A stretch of 6,011 nt of DNA from Thermoanaerobaculia bacterium (GTDB taxonomy: Bacteria; Acidobacteriota; Thermoanaerobaculia; Gp7-AA8). Where the stretch lies: positions 1-6,011 of the forward strand of contig JAMPYE010000289.1 of the NCBI GenBank assembly GCA_023700825.1, written 5' to 3'. Below are positions 1 to 5,998 of the stretch, one piece after another; position 1 is the stretch's first letter; each line of letters begins with the position of its first letter. Under the pieces are notes generated by a model. It made no database searches and was not told the origin of the DNA. It worked only from the letters and a program-made list of their open reading frames with translations. The translations under genes were made by a program, and so were the position numbers.

Positions 1-611
1 CGGTGAACGAAGGGCGGTTCACGGCCGAGATCGAGCCGATCGTCATCGAGGGCAAGAAAGGGGCGACGACCGTCTCTCAGGACGAGGAGCCGTTTGCCTC
101 GCCCCTCGACAAGATGGGCAAGCTCCGCCCCGCGTTCAAGCCCGACGGCTCGGTCACCGCGGCGAACGCGTCGAAGATCAGCGATGGAGCTGCGGCGCTC
201 GTCGTCAGCTCGGCCGAATGGGCGGAGAAGAACGGCATCAAGCCGCTCGCGCGCATCGTCGCGCATGCGACCATGTCCCAGGAGCCGGAGTGGTTCACGA
301 CGGCCCCGGGCGGCGCGATCGCGAAGGTGCTGGCCAAGGCCGGGCTCACGATTGCGGACATCGATCTGGTCGAGGTCAACGAAGCGTTCGCGGCCGTGGC
401 AATGGCGACGATGAAGGACGCGAACATCCCGCACGAAAAAATTAACGTGAATGGTGGCGCTGTCGCCCTCGGCCATCCGATAGGCTCGAGCGGCGCGCGG
501 ATCCTCGTCACGCTGCTGTACTCGCTCAAGGCGCGCGGCCTGCGCCGCGGGCTGGTCGCGATCTGCAACGGCGGAGGCGAGGCGACCTCGATGATCGTCG
601 AGCTCGTCTGA
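1..611 (+). CDS. Acetyl-CoA C-acetyltransferase (thiolase), C-terminal part; 5' end cut by window
   Basis: Thiolase condenses two acetyl-CoA to acetoacetyl-CoA or cleaves it in reverse, in the cytoplasm. About 202 residues are visible, the C-terminal half of a family that usually has about 390-400, so the nucleophilic cysteine of the N-terminal half lies outside the window. The GTG at position 3 is an internal valine codon, not the start. Seen here, counting from that codon: the [16 protein letters not shown] stretch (51-66), NEAF (126-129), the catalytic histidine in [11 protein letters not shown] (His158) and the second catalytic cysteine in CNGGGEA (Cys188). These are the standard thiolase motifs, and the CNGGG form resembles mitochondrial-type ACAT1 acetoacetyl-CoA thiolases. 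It lies about 115 bp upstream of scoA in the same direction, which supports acetoacetyl-CoA rather than long-chain 3-ketoacyl-CoA as substrate. The exact substrate is inferred. Confidence 0.93.
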   Translation, partial: VNEGRFTAEIEPIVIEGKKGATTVSQDEEPFASPLDKMGKLRPAFKPDGSVTAANASKISDGAAALVVSSAEWAEKNGIKPLARIVAHATMSQEPEWFTTAPGGAIAKVLAKAGLTIADIDLVEVNEAFAAVAMATMKDANIPHEKINVNGGAVALGHPIGSSGARILVTLLYSLKARGLRRGLVAICNGGGEATSMIVELV

Positions 612-633
612 TTTCCGTGAATCTCGTGCGGCA

Positions 634-663
634 GTGCGGCGTTGCGAGGTCGCCCGGCCGCAC
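634..663 (+). other. Imperfect hairpin between thiolase gene and scoA
   Basis: GTGCGGC at 634-640 is complementary to GCCGCAC at 657-663. A smaller GCG/CGC pair nests inside (644-646 with 651-653). The left arm is preceded by a direct copy of GTGCGGC at 626-632. There is no T-run after the stem, so this is not a typical intrinsic terminator. It could be an mRNA stability or attenuation element, or chance in GC-rich DNA. Confidence 0.25.
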
Positions 664-713
664 CGACGTTCTACACTTCGACAAACGCAGTCCGGCATCG
701 GGCATCGTGCCCC

Positions 714-721
714 GGGGGTGA
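714..721 (+). promoter_or_regulatory. Ribosome binding site that sets the scoA start
   Basis: GGGGGTGA matches the anti-Shine-Dalgarno complement (GGAGGTGA) at all but one position. It ends five bases before the GTG at 727. This favours 727 over the upstream in-frame ATG-type start at 634 and over the GTG at 718, which lies inside the site itself. Confidence 0.6.
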
Positions 722-726
722 CGCTC

Positions 727-1422
727 GTGATCAACAAGGTTGTGGCGTCCGCAGACGAGGCGATTCGCGACATTCGCGACGACATGACGCTCGTCGTGGG
801 CGGTTTCGGTCTCTGCGGCATTCCGGAGAACCTCATCGAGGCTCTCGTTCGAAAGGGCGTTCGGGGCCTCACGTGCGTCTCGAACAACGCCGGAGTCGAC
901 GACTGGGGCCTCGGGCTACTGCTCCGGACGCGTCAGGTGAGGAAGATGGTTTCCTCCTACGTCGGCGAGAATGCGGAGTTCGAGCGGCAGTACCTTTCCG
1001 GCGAGCTCGAGGTCGAGTTCGCGCCGCAGGGGACGCTCGCCGAGCGGATGCGCGCGGGCGGTGCCGGAATCCCCGCCTTCTTCACTCCCGCAGGTTATGG
1101 AACGGCCATCGCAGAGGGGAAGGAAACGCGAGAATTCGACGGCAGGCACTACATCATGGAGCGAGGCATCGTCGGCGATTTCTCCCTCGTCGCCGCCTGG
1201 AAAGGCGACCGCCTCGGCAACTTGATCTACCGCAAAACCGCACGGAACTTCAATCCGATGGCGGCGACGGCGGGCCGCATCTGCGTCGCCGAGGTCGAAG
1301 AGCTGGTCGAGGTAGGCGAGCTCGATCCGGATCACATCCACACTCCGGGAGTCTTCGTGCATCGCGTGGTCGTCGCTCCGCGCGTCAAGCGCATCGAGCA
1401 GCGCACGGTGCGGAAAGGTTAG
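727..1422 (+). CDS. scoA: Succinyl-CoA:3-oxoacid CoA-transferase subunit A
   Basis: This is the alpha subunit of the heteromeric class I CoA-transferase that moves CoA from succinyl-CoA to acetoacetate in the cytoplasm. With the GTG start at 727 it has 231 residues, the usual size for this subunit. Landmarks in that numbering are [12 protein letters not shown] (25-36), [10 protein letters not shown] (52-61), [17 protein letters not shown] (100-116), TARNFNP (171-177) and DPDHIHTPG (200-208). These fit the ScoA type of Bacillus subtilis better than E. coli AtoD, which reads GGFMGIGTP in the first motif. An in-frame start at 634 would add 31 arginine-rich residues absent from the family. That start has no evident ribosome site, whereas a good one precedes 727. 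The scoB start follows nine bases after the stop, so the two subunits are made together. Confidence 0.95.
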   Translation: MINKVVASADEAIRDIRDDMTLVVGGFGLCGIPENLIEALVRKGVRGLTCVSNNAGVDDWGLGLLLRTRQVRKMVSSYVGENAEFERQYLSGELEVEFAPQGTLAERMRAGGAGIPAFFTPAGYGTAIAEGKETREFDGRHYIMERGIVGDFSLVAAWKGDRLGNLIYRKTARNFNPMAATAGRICVAEVEELVEVGELDPDHIHTPGVFVHRVVVAPRVKRIEQRTVRKG

Positions 1423-1431
1423 GGGACGACG

Positions 1432-2088
1432 ATGCCACTCACACGCGACCAGATCGTCAAGCGCGCCGCTCAGGAGCTGCGCGACGGCTACTTCGTGAAC
1501 CTCGGCATCGGGATGCCGACACTCGTGGCAAACATGATTCCTCCAGGTATGGAGGTCATCCTCCAGTCGGAAAACGGCATCCTCGGCCTCGGCCCCTTCC
1601 CGGACGAGGCACACGTCGACGCGGACCTGATCAACGCGGGCAAGCAGACGGTCACTGTTCTGCCCGGCGCTTCGTTCTTCTCGTCGGCCGAGTCGTTCGC
1701 CATGATCCGCGGGGGGAAGATCGACCTGTCGATCCTCGGGGCAATGCAGGTCTCGGAGACGGGCGACATTGCCAACTGGATGATTCCGGGACAGATGGTC
1801 AAGGGGATGGGCGGCGCGATGGATCTCGTCGCGTCCGCCAAACGGCTCATCGTCACGATGGAGCACGTTTCGAAGAAGGGCGAAAAGAAGATCCTGAAGT
1901 CCTGCTCGCTGCCGCTCACGGGCGTCGGCTGCGTCGATCGCATCATCACGGACTACTGCGTGATCGACGTGATCGACCGTGGACTGAAGCTCGTCGAGCT
2001 CGCGCCCGGGGTGAGCATCGACGAGGTCCAGTCCATGACGGAGCCCGCCCTGATCGTCGACGGAGAGATTGGAGTGATCTCGACGTAG
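1432..2088 (+). CDS. scoB: Succinyl-CoA:3-oxoacid CoA-transferase subunit B
   Basis: This is the beta subunit, which carries the catalytic glutamate that forms the enzyme-CoA thioester. It has 218 residues, a normal length. The glutamate is Glu47 in [11 protein letters not shown] (45-55), equivalent to the active-site glutamate of mammalian SCOT. Other family landmarks are VNLGIGMPT (22-30), [17 protein letters not shown] (79-95), [19 protein letters not shown] (115-133), EHVSKKG (144-150) and CSLPLTG (158-164). The ATG at 1432 is preceded by AGGGGA at 1421-1426, which overlaps the scoA stop codon and leaves five bases of spacing. No active-site residue appears to be missing. With scoA and the upstream thiolase it makes a complete acetoacetate to acetyl-CoA route. 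The stop codon TAG directly abuts the GTG start of the next gene. Confidence 0.96.
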   Translation: MPLTRDQIVKRAAQELRDGYFVNLGIGMPTLVANMIPPGMEVILQSENGILGLGPFPDEAHVDADLINAGKQTVTVLPGASFFSSAESFAMIRGGKIDLSILGAMQVSETGDIANWMIPGQMVKGMGGAMDLVASAKRLIVTMEHVSKKGEKKILKSCSLPLTGVGCVDRIITDYCVIDVIDRGLKLVELAPGVSIDEVQSMTEPALIVDGEIGVIST

Positions 2089-2538
2089 GTGGCCAGCGGA
2101 TTCAGCAGGCGGGACTTCGTCGCATCGATGGTGCTTGCCGCGATGCTGGTGGGCACGTTCCAGCAACACTACGTACGCTCGCTGTGGACGGACGCCCATC
2201 GCGCTCGCGGTTTCTTCACGGGTCTCCCCTTCAGGAAGGCGCCGGGGCTGCGCCAGTTTGCCGTCCAGGTTGAGGCGAGGACTTCGCCCGGCGACACGAT
2301 CGCCTTCTGGGGGCCCGGGCGAGGATGGGGAGAGGGGTATGGGTACGTGTTCATGCGCATCGCCTACCTCCTCCCCGATCGCCGGTTCCTCGCTCTCGTG
2401 GACCGACAGGATCGGCTTCATCCGGAGAACCTCGAGGCCGCCACGTGGATCGTCGCGTGGCAGGATGAACCCACGGTGCCCGGCTTCCAGCCCGTCTGGC
2501 GTGGCGAGGGTGGCGCGCTCTGGAGGAGGAGCCCGTGA
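2089..2538 (+). CDS. Small signal-anchored protein of unknown function, coupled to the GT-C gene
   Basis: I do not recognise a named family. The 149-residue product starts MASGFSRRDFVASMV, with one hydrophobic segment at about residues 10-24 and a hydrophilic remainder, so it is probably membrane-anchored with its body outside the cytoplasm. The SRRDFV stretch (6-11) resembles a twin-arginine signal, but no AxA-type cleavage site follows. There are no cysteines. The body (about 55-149) contains SPGDTIAFWG (66-75), GYGYVFMRIAYLLPDRRF (83-100) and the end PVWRGEGGALWRR (135-147). This pattern recalls the soluble C-terminal domains of some GT-C glycosyltransferases (inference). The GTG start sits immediately after the scoB TAG. 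A GGAGTGATC stretch at 2071-2079 may help initiation, though coupling to scoB translation seems likely. Its stop overlaps the next start by GTGA, which suggests the two products work together. Confidence 0.75.
   Translation: MASGFSRRDFVASMVLAAMLVGTFQQHYVRSLWTDAHRARGFFTGLPFRKAPGLRQFAVQVEARTSPGDTIAFWGPGRGWGEGYGYVFMRIAYLLPDRRFLALVDRQDRLHPENLEAATWIVAWQDEPTVPGFQPVWRGEGGALWRRSP
2522..2530 (+). promoter_or_regulatory. Ribosome binding site of the GT-C gene, inside the preceding gene
   Basis: The purine run GGAGGAGGA ends four bases before the GTG at 2535. It supports the overlapping GTGA start/stop and translational coupling of the two membrane-associated genes. Confidence 0.7.
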
Positions 2539-3887
2539 TCGTTCTCGCTGTGATGCTCGCAATCGTGTGCGGCTTTGCGGCGGTGCGATGGGTACATCCC
2601 GGGGTACGGGGTGAAACGCTCGTCGGTGAAGCGATCCTCGTCGGACTTGCAGTTCCGGCGATCGGGCTCGCGCTCGCCGCGTTCGTCGGTGTGAAATGGA
2701 GCGTGGGCGCCGTTCTGGTCGCGTCGACGCTCATCTCGGCCGGTGTTGCATTTCTTCCGTCGCGCGACCGCAAGAGCGTCCACGTGGCAGAACGGCCGCC
2801 AGCGGGCACGTCGACATCGCTGGCGCGTTGCATCGACGCTCTTTCGCTAGTGTGTCTGCTCGGTTACGCGAGGTTTGCCTGGTTCGCCGCAGGCGCGGAG
2901 AACGACTTCATCGGAATCTGGGGAGTGAAGGCGCGCGTGTTCCTTGCCAGAGGCGGAATCGACTGGGACTTCCTTGCGGCCGCAGGCAACGACTATGCCC
3001 ACCCCGACTATCCGATTCTTCTCCCGCAGATTTTCTCGTGGGTTTCTCTGATCACGGGGGAGTGGAACGAAGCTTCTCTCGGCCTGCTGTATCCCGCGAT
3101 GGGATTTGCCGTGCTTCTTCTGGCTCGGTCGGGACTCCGGCACGAGACGTCTTCGGAGCTCCTGACATCGCTGGGATCGCTGATTCTCCTCCCGCTGGCC
3201 CTATCGCCCTGGATCGGTCTTGCGGAAGGGCCGCTCGTCGCTTACGGCGCCGGCGCGTTGATCCTGTTGCATCGGGGGCTGACGGGTGATTCCGGCGCGA
3301 TGCGCGCCGGCGCCGTGCTCCTGGGGCTCGCAGCGTCCATCAAGAACGAGGGGATCACGCTCGCGGCCGCGGTCGCAGTCGCCGTTGTGGTGCTCGGCTC
3401 GACTCAGCGATGGGCCCACCTTCGCTCGCTGTGGCCGGCTGCGGCCATAGCGACCCCCTGGATCGTGCTGCGAGAGCTTCACGGACTGCAGGCGGATCTC
3501 ACCGAAGGGGCTGCCCATGTCCGACTGCTGAGTCGCACGACCGACCCCGAACAACTGATGCAGATCGTTCGCTCAATCGCGCGGACGCCGGTGGGGCAGC
3601 CGGTGATGTGGATTGCGGCGGTTGCTTGCATCGCGCTCTTCTGGCGCGGTGTCCAGCGCCGCGAGGTCCTGATTCTGGCTGTCGTTCTCCAACAACTGGG
3701 CCTCTTTCTCGTTGCGTACGCAGTAACGCCGAACGAGCTGGAGTGGCAGATTACGTGGTCGTGGGAACGTCTGGTCAGCCAGGTGGCCCTCCCGTCGGCC
3801 TATGTAGCCATCACGCTGGCTGCGCGCCAACTTTCGCGGAATCGCTCTTCCGTGGAGGACGCGATGCTGGAACGGCCCACCTCCTAG
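2535..3887 (+). CDS. Polytopic membrane protein, probable GT-C superfamily glycosyltransferase
   Basis: The product is 450 residues with roughly a dozen hydrophobic segments, clearly an integral membrane protein. GT-C enzymes transfer sugars from lipid-phosphate donors on the outer face of the membrane. Features that fit are an acidic residue just after a membrane segment (ENDF, Asp124), then WGVKARVFL (129-137), the loop motif HPDYPILLP (156-164), a KNEG motif (270-273) and a C-terminal TPNELEWQITWSWERLVSQ (398-416). The last resembles the TPHDLxWHLxTSxDR motif of many uncharacterised bacterial membrane glycosyltransferases. Unlike the simplest GT-C layout, about three membrane segments (1-20, 28-52, 56-74) and a polar linker (75-98) precede the Asp124 loop. 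The GTG start overlaps the previous stop and has a strong ribosome site. The sugar and acceptor cannot be deduced. A non-enzymatic membrane protein remains possible. Confidence 0.82.
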   Translation: MIVLAVMLAIVCGFAAVRWVHPGVRGETLVGEAILVGLAVPAIGLALAAFVGVKWSVGAVLVASTLISAGVAFLPSRDRKSVHVAERPPAGTSTSLARCIDALSLVCLLGYARFAWFAAGAENDFIGIWGVKARVFLARGGIDWDFLAAAGNDYAHPDYPILLPQIFSWVSLITGEWNEASLGLLYPAMGFAVLLLARSGLRHETSSELLTSLGSLILLPLALSPWIGLAEGPLVAYGAGALILLHRGLTGDSGAMRAGAVLLGLAASIKNEGITLAAAVAVAVVVLGSTQRWAHLRSLWPAAAIATPWIVLRELHGLQADLTEGAAHVRLLSRTTDPEQLMQIVRSIARTPVGQPVMWIAAVACIALFWRGVQRREVLILAVVLQQLGLFLVAYAVTPNELEWQITWSWERLVSQVALPSAYVAITLAARQLSRNRSSVEDAMLERPTS

Positions 3888-3933
3888 CAATCGGGGGGGG
3901 AGTCGGTCTTCGTCGCCTTCGGGAGGGTCGGGC

Positions 3934-4431
3934 CTAGGTCGCGGTGCTCGGCTCCGGCTTGCGCCACATGTCGAGGAGGAGAAGCCCGATTCCGACACAG
4001 ATCGCCGAGTCGGCGACGTTGAACGCGGGCCAGTGGTACGGCTTTCCGCCGACGACGACGAAGAAGTCGAGGAAGTCGATCACGTAACCGAGTCTGAACC
4101 GGTCGATCAGGTTGCCGACCGCGCCGCCGAGAATCAAGTGCAGTCCCAGCTGGAGGCGCACGTCGGTGAGCGGTGAGCGGAACGCGATGTAGGCGACCGC
4201 AAAGAAGATCGCGATGGCGCCGCCGTTGAGCAGGAACGGCACGATCGAGTGCGCGCTGTTCGCGCCCAGCCCGAACGCGGCGCCGGTGTTGCGCACGTAC
4301 ACGAGGTGGAAGAATCCCTCGATGATGGTCCGGGAATCGTAAAGCGAGAAATTGCGAAGCACGAGGAGCTTCGTGAACCAGTCCGCGATGATGATCGCGG
4401 CGGAGATCGACAGGTAGGCAGCTCGGCGCAC
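3934..4431 (-). CDS. lspA: Lipoprotein signal peptidase (signal peptidase II)
   Basis: LspA is an inner-membrane aspartyl protease that removes signal peptides from diacylated prolipoproteins. The 165-residue length and four hydrophobic segments are typical. All conserved boxes are present: DWFTK (17-21), RNTGAAFGL (47-55), GGAVGNLIDR (102-111), GYVIDFLDF (115-123) and WPAFNVADSAI (134-144). The catalytic pair by family alignment is Asp119 (VIDF) and Asp141 (VADS). The start is a GTG at 4431-4429, with GAGGA at 4440-4436 four bases upstream. The next methionine is near the C-terminus, so no shorter start is possible. It lies 10 bp downstream of the ispG stop and is therefore probably co-transcribed with ispG. 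It converges on the GT-C gene with 46 bp between the stops, and no clear terminator is visible there. Confidence 0.97.
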   Translation of the reverse strand: MRRAAYLSISAAIIIADWFTKLLVLRNFSLYDSRTIIEGFFHLVYVRNTGAAFGLGANSAHSIVPFLLNGGAIAIFFAVAYIAFRSPLTDVRLQLGLHLILGGAVGNLIDRFRLGYVIDFLDFFVVVGGKPYHWPAFNVADSAICVGIGLLLLDMWRKPEPSTAT

Positions 4432-4441
4432 GTGGTCCTCG

Positions 4442-5590
4442 TCAGGCGGGCTGGTGTGCCGCGCTCTTCTCTTCGATCAGTTTGTCCAGTTCGAGCCGCA
4501 GGCGACCCAGGATCTCGTCGTAGGTGAACTGCCCGATCGTCGTCGTCCCCTTCTTCAGATTGACGAAGCTCGGCGCGCACCACATGCCGAGATCGGCGTC
4601 GTCGGTCTCTCCGGGCCCGTTCACGCGGCAGCCCATCACGGCGATCGTGATGCGGTGCTCCTTCGCGTACTCGGTCATTTCGCGGACACTGAGCGCGAGG
4701 TCGATGAACGCCTCGTTCTCGACGCGCGAGCACGACGGGCACGAGATGATGTTGAGTCCCTTCTGCTCGAACTTCGGCACGGAGCGGAACCGGCCGCTTG
4801 CGATGTCAGCGAGAATCTGACGGCCAACGGTCACTTCCTCGCCCTTGCGCTCGAACGGCAGGGTGAGGGAAACGCGGATCGTGTCGCCGATCCCGCGACT
4901 GATCAATTGCTCGAACGCGATTCGCGTCTTGATGATCCCGTCGGGGGGCATCCCGGCCTCGGTCACGCCGAGGTGGAGCGGGACATCGGGGCGCGCCTCG
5001 GAGAAGCGCACGTTCGCCTCGATTACCTTGTTCGGGTCCGAGTCCTTGAGGGAGACCACGTAGCGGTGGAACCCCATCTCGTCGAGCATCTGGCAATGCT
5101 CGGCCGCGGATTCGACCATCGGGGTGATCGAATCGTCCTTGTCGTATTTCGAGAGCTTTTCCGGGTCGACCGAGCCGCAGTTCACGCCGATTCGAATCGC
5201 GCAGTCGTGCTCCCGCGCCACGTCGACGAGGTAGCGGACCTTCTCCGCCACCGGCTTGCTCCGCTCGAGGTGGTAGAGGTGGCCCGGGTTGTAGCGCAGC
5301 TTCTGCACGAACGGGGCGACCTTTTCGGCGAGCCGGTAGTTCTCCTGCAGATCGACCACGATGTTTGCCGTCGTCTGCGGCCGGAGCCAGGCGAGGGCGT
5401 CGACGTCTTTGACCGTGTCGATCGCGATGCGGATGAGATCCGCTCCGGCCGCCTCGAGGAGGCGAACCTGGCGGAGGGTCGCCTCCAGGTCCTGGGTCCG
5501 GGTTGCCGTCATCGACTGGACGGCGATTCCGTGGCCCGCGCCGAGAGAGATGGAGCCGATCGAGACTTCGCGGGTTTTGCGTTGCTGCAT
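4442..5590 (-). CDS. ispG: 4-hydroxy-3-methylbut-2-en-1-yl diphosphate synthase
   Basis: IspG (GcpE) is a cytoplasmic 4Fe-4S enzyme that reduces methylerythritol cyclodiphosphate to HMBPP, the penultimate step of the MEP isoprenoid pathway. From the ATG at 5590 it has 382 residues, the short bacterial form without the extra domain of plant-type enzymes. The N-terminal barrel has VQSMT (24-28), the LQENYRLA region (81-88), RYNPGHLYH (99-107) and IRIGVNCGS (132-140). The C-terminal part carries the cluster ligands Cys284 and Cys287 (SCPSCSR) and Cys321 ([10 protein letters not shown]), with the catalytic glutamate at 328. The reading frame stays open to 5803, but family homology begins at [12 protein letters not shown]. 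The ATG at 5590 has AGGAG at 5600-5596, five bases upstream, so the 71-residue extension is rejected. After VQSMT it reads ATRTQD instead of the common NTDTxD, a lineage variant rather than a defect. Confidence 0.97.
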   Translation of the reverse strand: MQQRKTREVSIGSISLGAGHGIAVQSMTATRTQDLEATLRQVRLLEAAGADLIRIAIDTVKDVDALAWLRPQTTANIVVDLQENYRLAEKVAPFVQKLRYNPGHLYHLERSKPVAEKVRYLVDVAREHDCAIRIGVNCGSVDPEKLSKYDKDDSITPMVESAAEHCQMLDEMGFHRYVVSLKDSDPNKVIEANVRFSEARPDVPLHLGVTEAGMPPDGIIKTRIAFEQLISRGIGDTIRVSLTLPFERKGEEVTVGRQILADIASGRFRSVPKFEQKGLNIISCPSCSRVENEAFIDLALSVREMTEYAKEHRITIAVMGCRVNGPGETDDADLGMWCAPSFVNLKKGTTTIGQFTYDEILGRLRLELDKLIEEKSAAHQPA

Positions 5591-5624
5591 GGGCTCTCCT
5601 GTGGCCAAGGGTAACGAATGGAGT

Positions 5625-5653
5625 ATCAAAAGATTCCGGTCGATTGCGGTCAA
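5625..5653 (-). promoter_or_regulatory. Candidate sigma70-type promoter of ispG-lspA
   Basis: On the minus strand TTGACC (5653-5648, five of six consensus bases) is followed after 17 bases by TTTGAT (5630-5625, four of six). Transcription would start near 5618, giving a leader of just under 30 bases that holds the AGGAG ribosome site. Spacing and position are good, but the match is by eye only. Confidence 0.45.
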
Positions 5654-5727
5654 AATCGAGCCGCTGGGGGAAATCTGGAATACGCCCGGGGTGCCATAGG
5701 TTAGCGCGGATCCCTGCACCACCCGGG

Positions 5728-5768
5728 CCCGTCCCGAGACGCCGAAAAGGGAGTGACGGGAAATTTTT
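5728..5768 (+). terminator. Terminator-like inverted repeat with T-run (weak)
   Basis: CCCGTC (5728-5733) is complementary to GACGGG (5755-5760), and AAATTTTT follows (5761-5768). The loop is long (21 bases) with only weak inner pairing. There is no + strand gene upstream to terminate, so it might instead block read-through into the downstream leader, or be chance. Confidence 0.2.
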
Positions 5769-5775
5769 GGTGACA

Positions 5776-5801
5776 GCGGCAAGTTAAGAACTTTTTGCCG
5801 C
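5776..5801 (+). other. Hairpin at the start of the structured leader
   Basis: GCGGC (5776-5780) pairs with GCCGC (5797-5801). Inside it AAGTT (5781-5785) pairs with AACTT (5789-5793) around an AAG loop, leaving a TTT bulge (5794-5796). An alternative pairing extends the outer arms to GCGGCAA/TTGCCGC. No T-run follows on the plus strand. It may be part of an RNA leader, or DNA structure around a promoter that I could not identify. Confidence 0.35.
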
Positions 5802-5803
5802 AC

Positions 5804-5849
5804 CCGGGAGTAGCCCGGTAAGCCCGGCAGTCCATGACGCGCTTACCGG
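5804..5849 (+). other. Two overlapping, mutually exclusive hairpins
   Basis: CCGGG (5804-5808) can pair with CCCGG (5814-5818) around a five-base loop. Alternatively CCGGTAAGC (5815-5823) pairs perfectly over nine bases with GCTTACCGG (5841-5849) around a 17-base loop. Both use 5815-5818, so only one can form at a time. The nine-base stem is the strongest local structure in the region and ends 14 bases before the boxA-like element. Confidence 0.45.
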
Positions 5850-5863
5850 ACTCGTTCCGATTC

Positions 5864-5884
5864 GATTCTTTGAAAACTGAATAG
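5864..5884 (+). promoter_or_regulatory. boxA-like antitermination element
   Basis: ATTCTTTGAAAACTGAATAG (from 5865) closely resembles the boxA region found in rRNA leaders and spacers, for example the TTCTTTGAAAACT form known from Bacillus and TTGTTTGAGAACT from mycobacteria. In RNA, boxA binds NusB-S10 (NusE) and helps assemble the complex that prevents Rho termination on untranslated rRNA. The plus-strand orientation means transcription toward the right window end. Confidence 0.6.
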
Positions 5885-5902
5885 GGGAAGTAGAGAAGAG
5901 AT

Positions 5903-5916
5903 TTCTTTGAGGTCAG
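5903..5916 (+). repeat. Second boxA-like copy (direct repeat TTCTTTGA)
   Basis: TTCTTTGA at 5903-5910 repeats 5866-5873 exactly, 37 bases downstream. It continues GGTCAG where the first copy has AAACTG. It may be a degenerate second boxA or a fortuitous repeat. Confidence 0.35.
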
Positions 5917-5919
5917 CCG

Positions 5920-5945
5920 ATGCGGCTGCCGAAGGGCAGCGGCAT
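5920..5945 (+). other. Stable hairpin in the leader
   Basis: ATGC (5920-5923) pairs with GCAT (5942-5945), then a G-G mismatch, then GCTGCC (5925-5930) pairs with GGCAGC (5935-5940) around a GAAG tetraloop. No T-run follows, so it is more likely a folding or processing structure than a terminator. Confidence 0.5.
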
Positions 5946-5975
5946 GGGTGGCCAAACGAAAAGCAGTACGAATAA

Positions 5976-5998
5976 CGCTAGAATCAAACTAGCGCTAG
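5976..5998 (+). other. Hairpin and overlapping palindrome near the window end
   Basis: CGCTAG (5976-5981) pairs with CTAGCG (5989-5994) around a seven-base loop. The right arm is also part of the ten-base perfect palindrome CTAGCGCTAG (5989-5998). It could be one strand of a processing stem or a protein site. The function is unknown. Confidence 0.4.

Noticed and set aside
634..726. Longer scoA starting at 634
   Set aside because: The extra residues are arginine-rich and not part of the family. The ribosome site at 714-721 fits a start at 727.
642..2273. Plus-strand open frame of 543 codons overlapping scoA and scoB
   Set aside because: It is an out-of-frame arginine-rich shadow of genes with strong homology.
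916..2562. Long minus-strand open frame of 548 codons across the CoA-transferase genes
   Set aside because: It lies opposite scoA, scoB and the next gene, all with clear family matches. Its product is rich in R, H, E and D with no recognisable motif, as expected for an antisense shadow in GC-rich DNA.
4454..5614. Plus-strand open frame of 386 codons opposite ispG
   Set aside because: It is the antisense shadow of ispG, which has all cluster cysteines and family motifs.
5591..5803. 71-residue N-terminal extension of ispG
   Set aside because: The family begins at the ATG at 5590, which has a good ribosome site. The extension would run through the candidate promoter and a hairpin.
5761..5823. 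rRNA promoter candidates such as GTGACA at 5770 or TTGCCG at 5795
   Set aside because: No hexamer resembling TATAAT lies at a proper distance from either, so no promoter is called.
5804..5875. Possible tRNA, because of GATTCGATTC near 5865 and GTAGCCCGG-type sequence
   Set aside because: No acceptor stem, anticodon arm with a seven-base loop, or correctly spaced D and T arms could be drawn.
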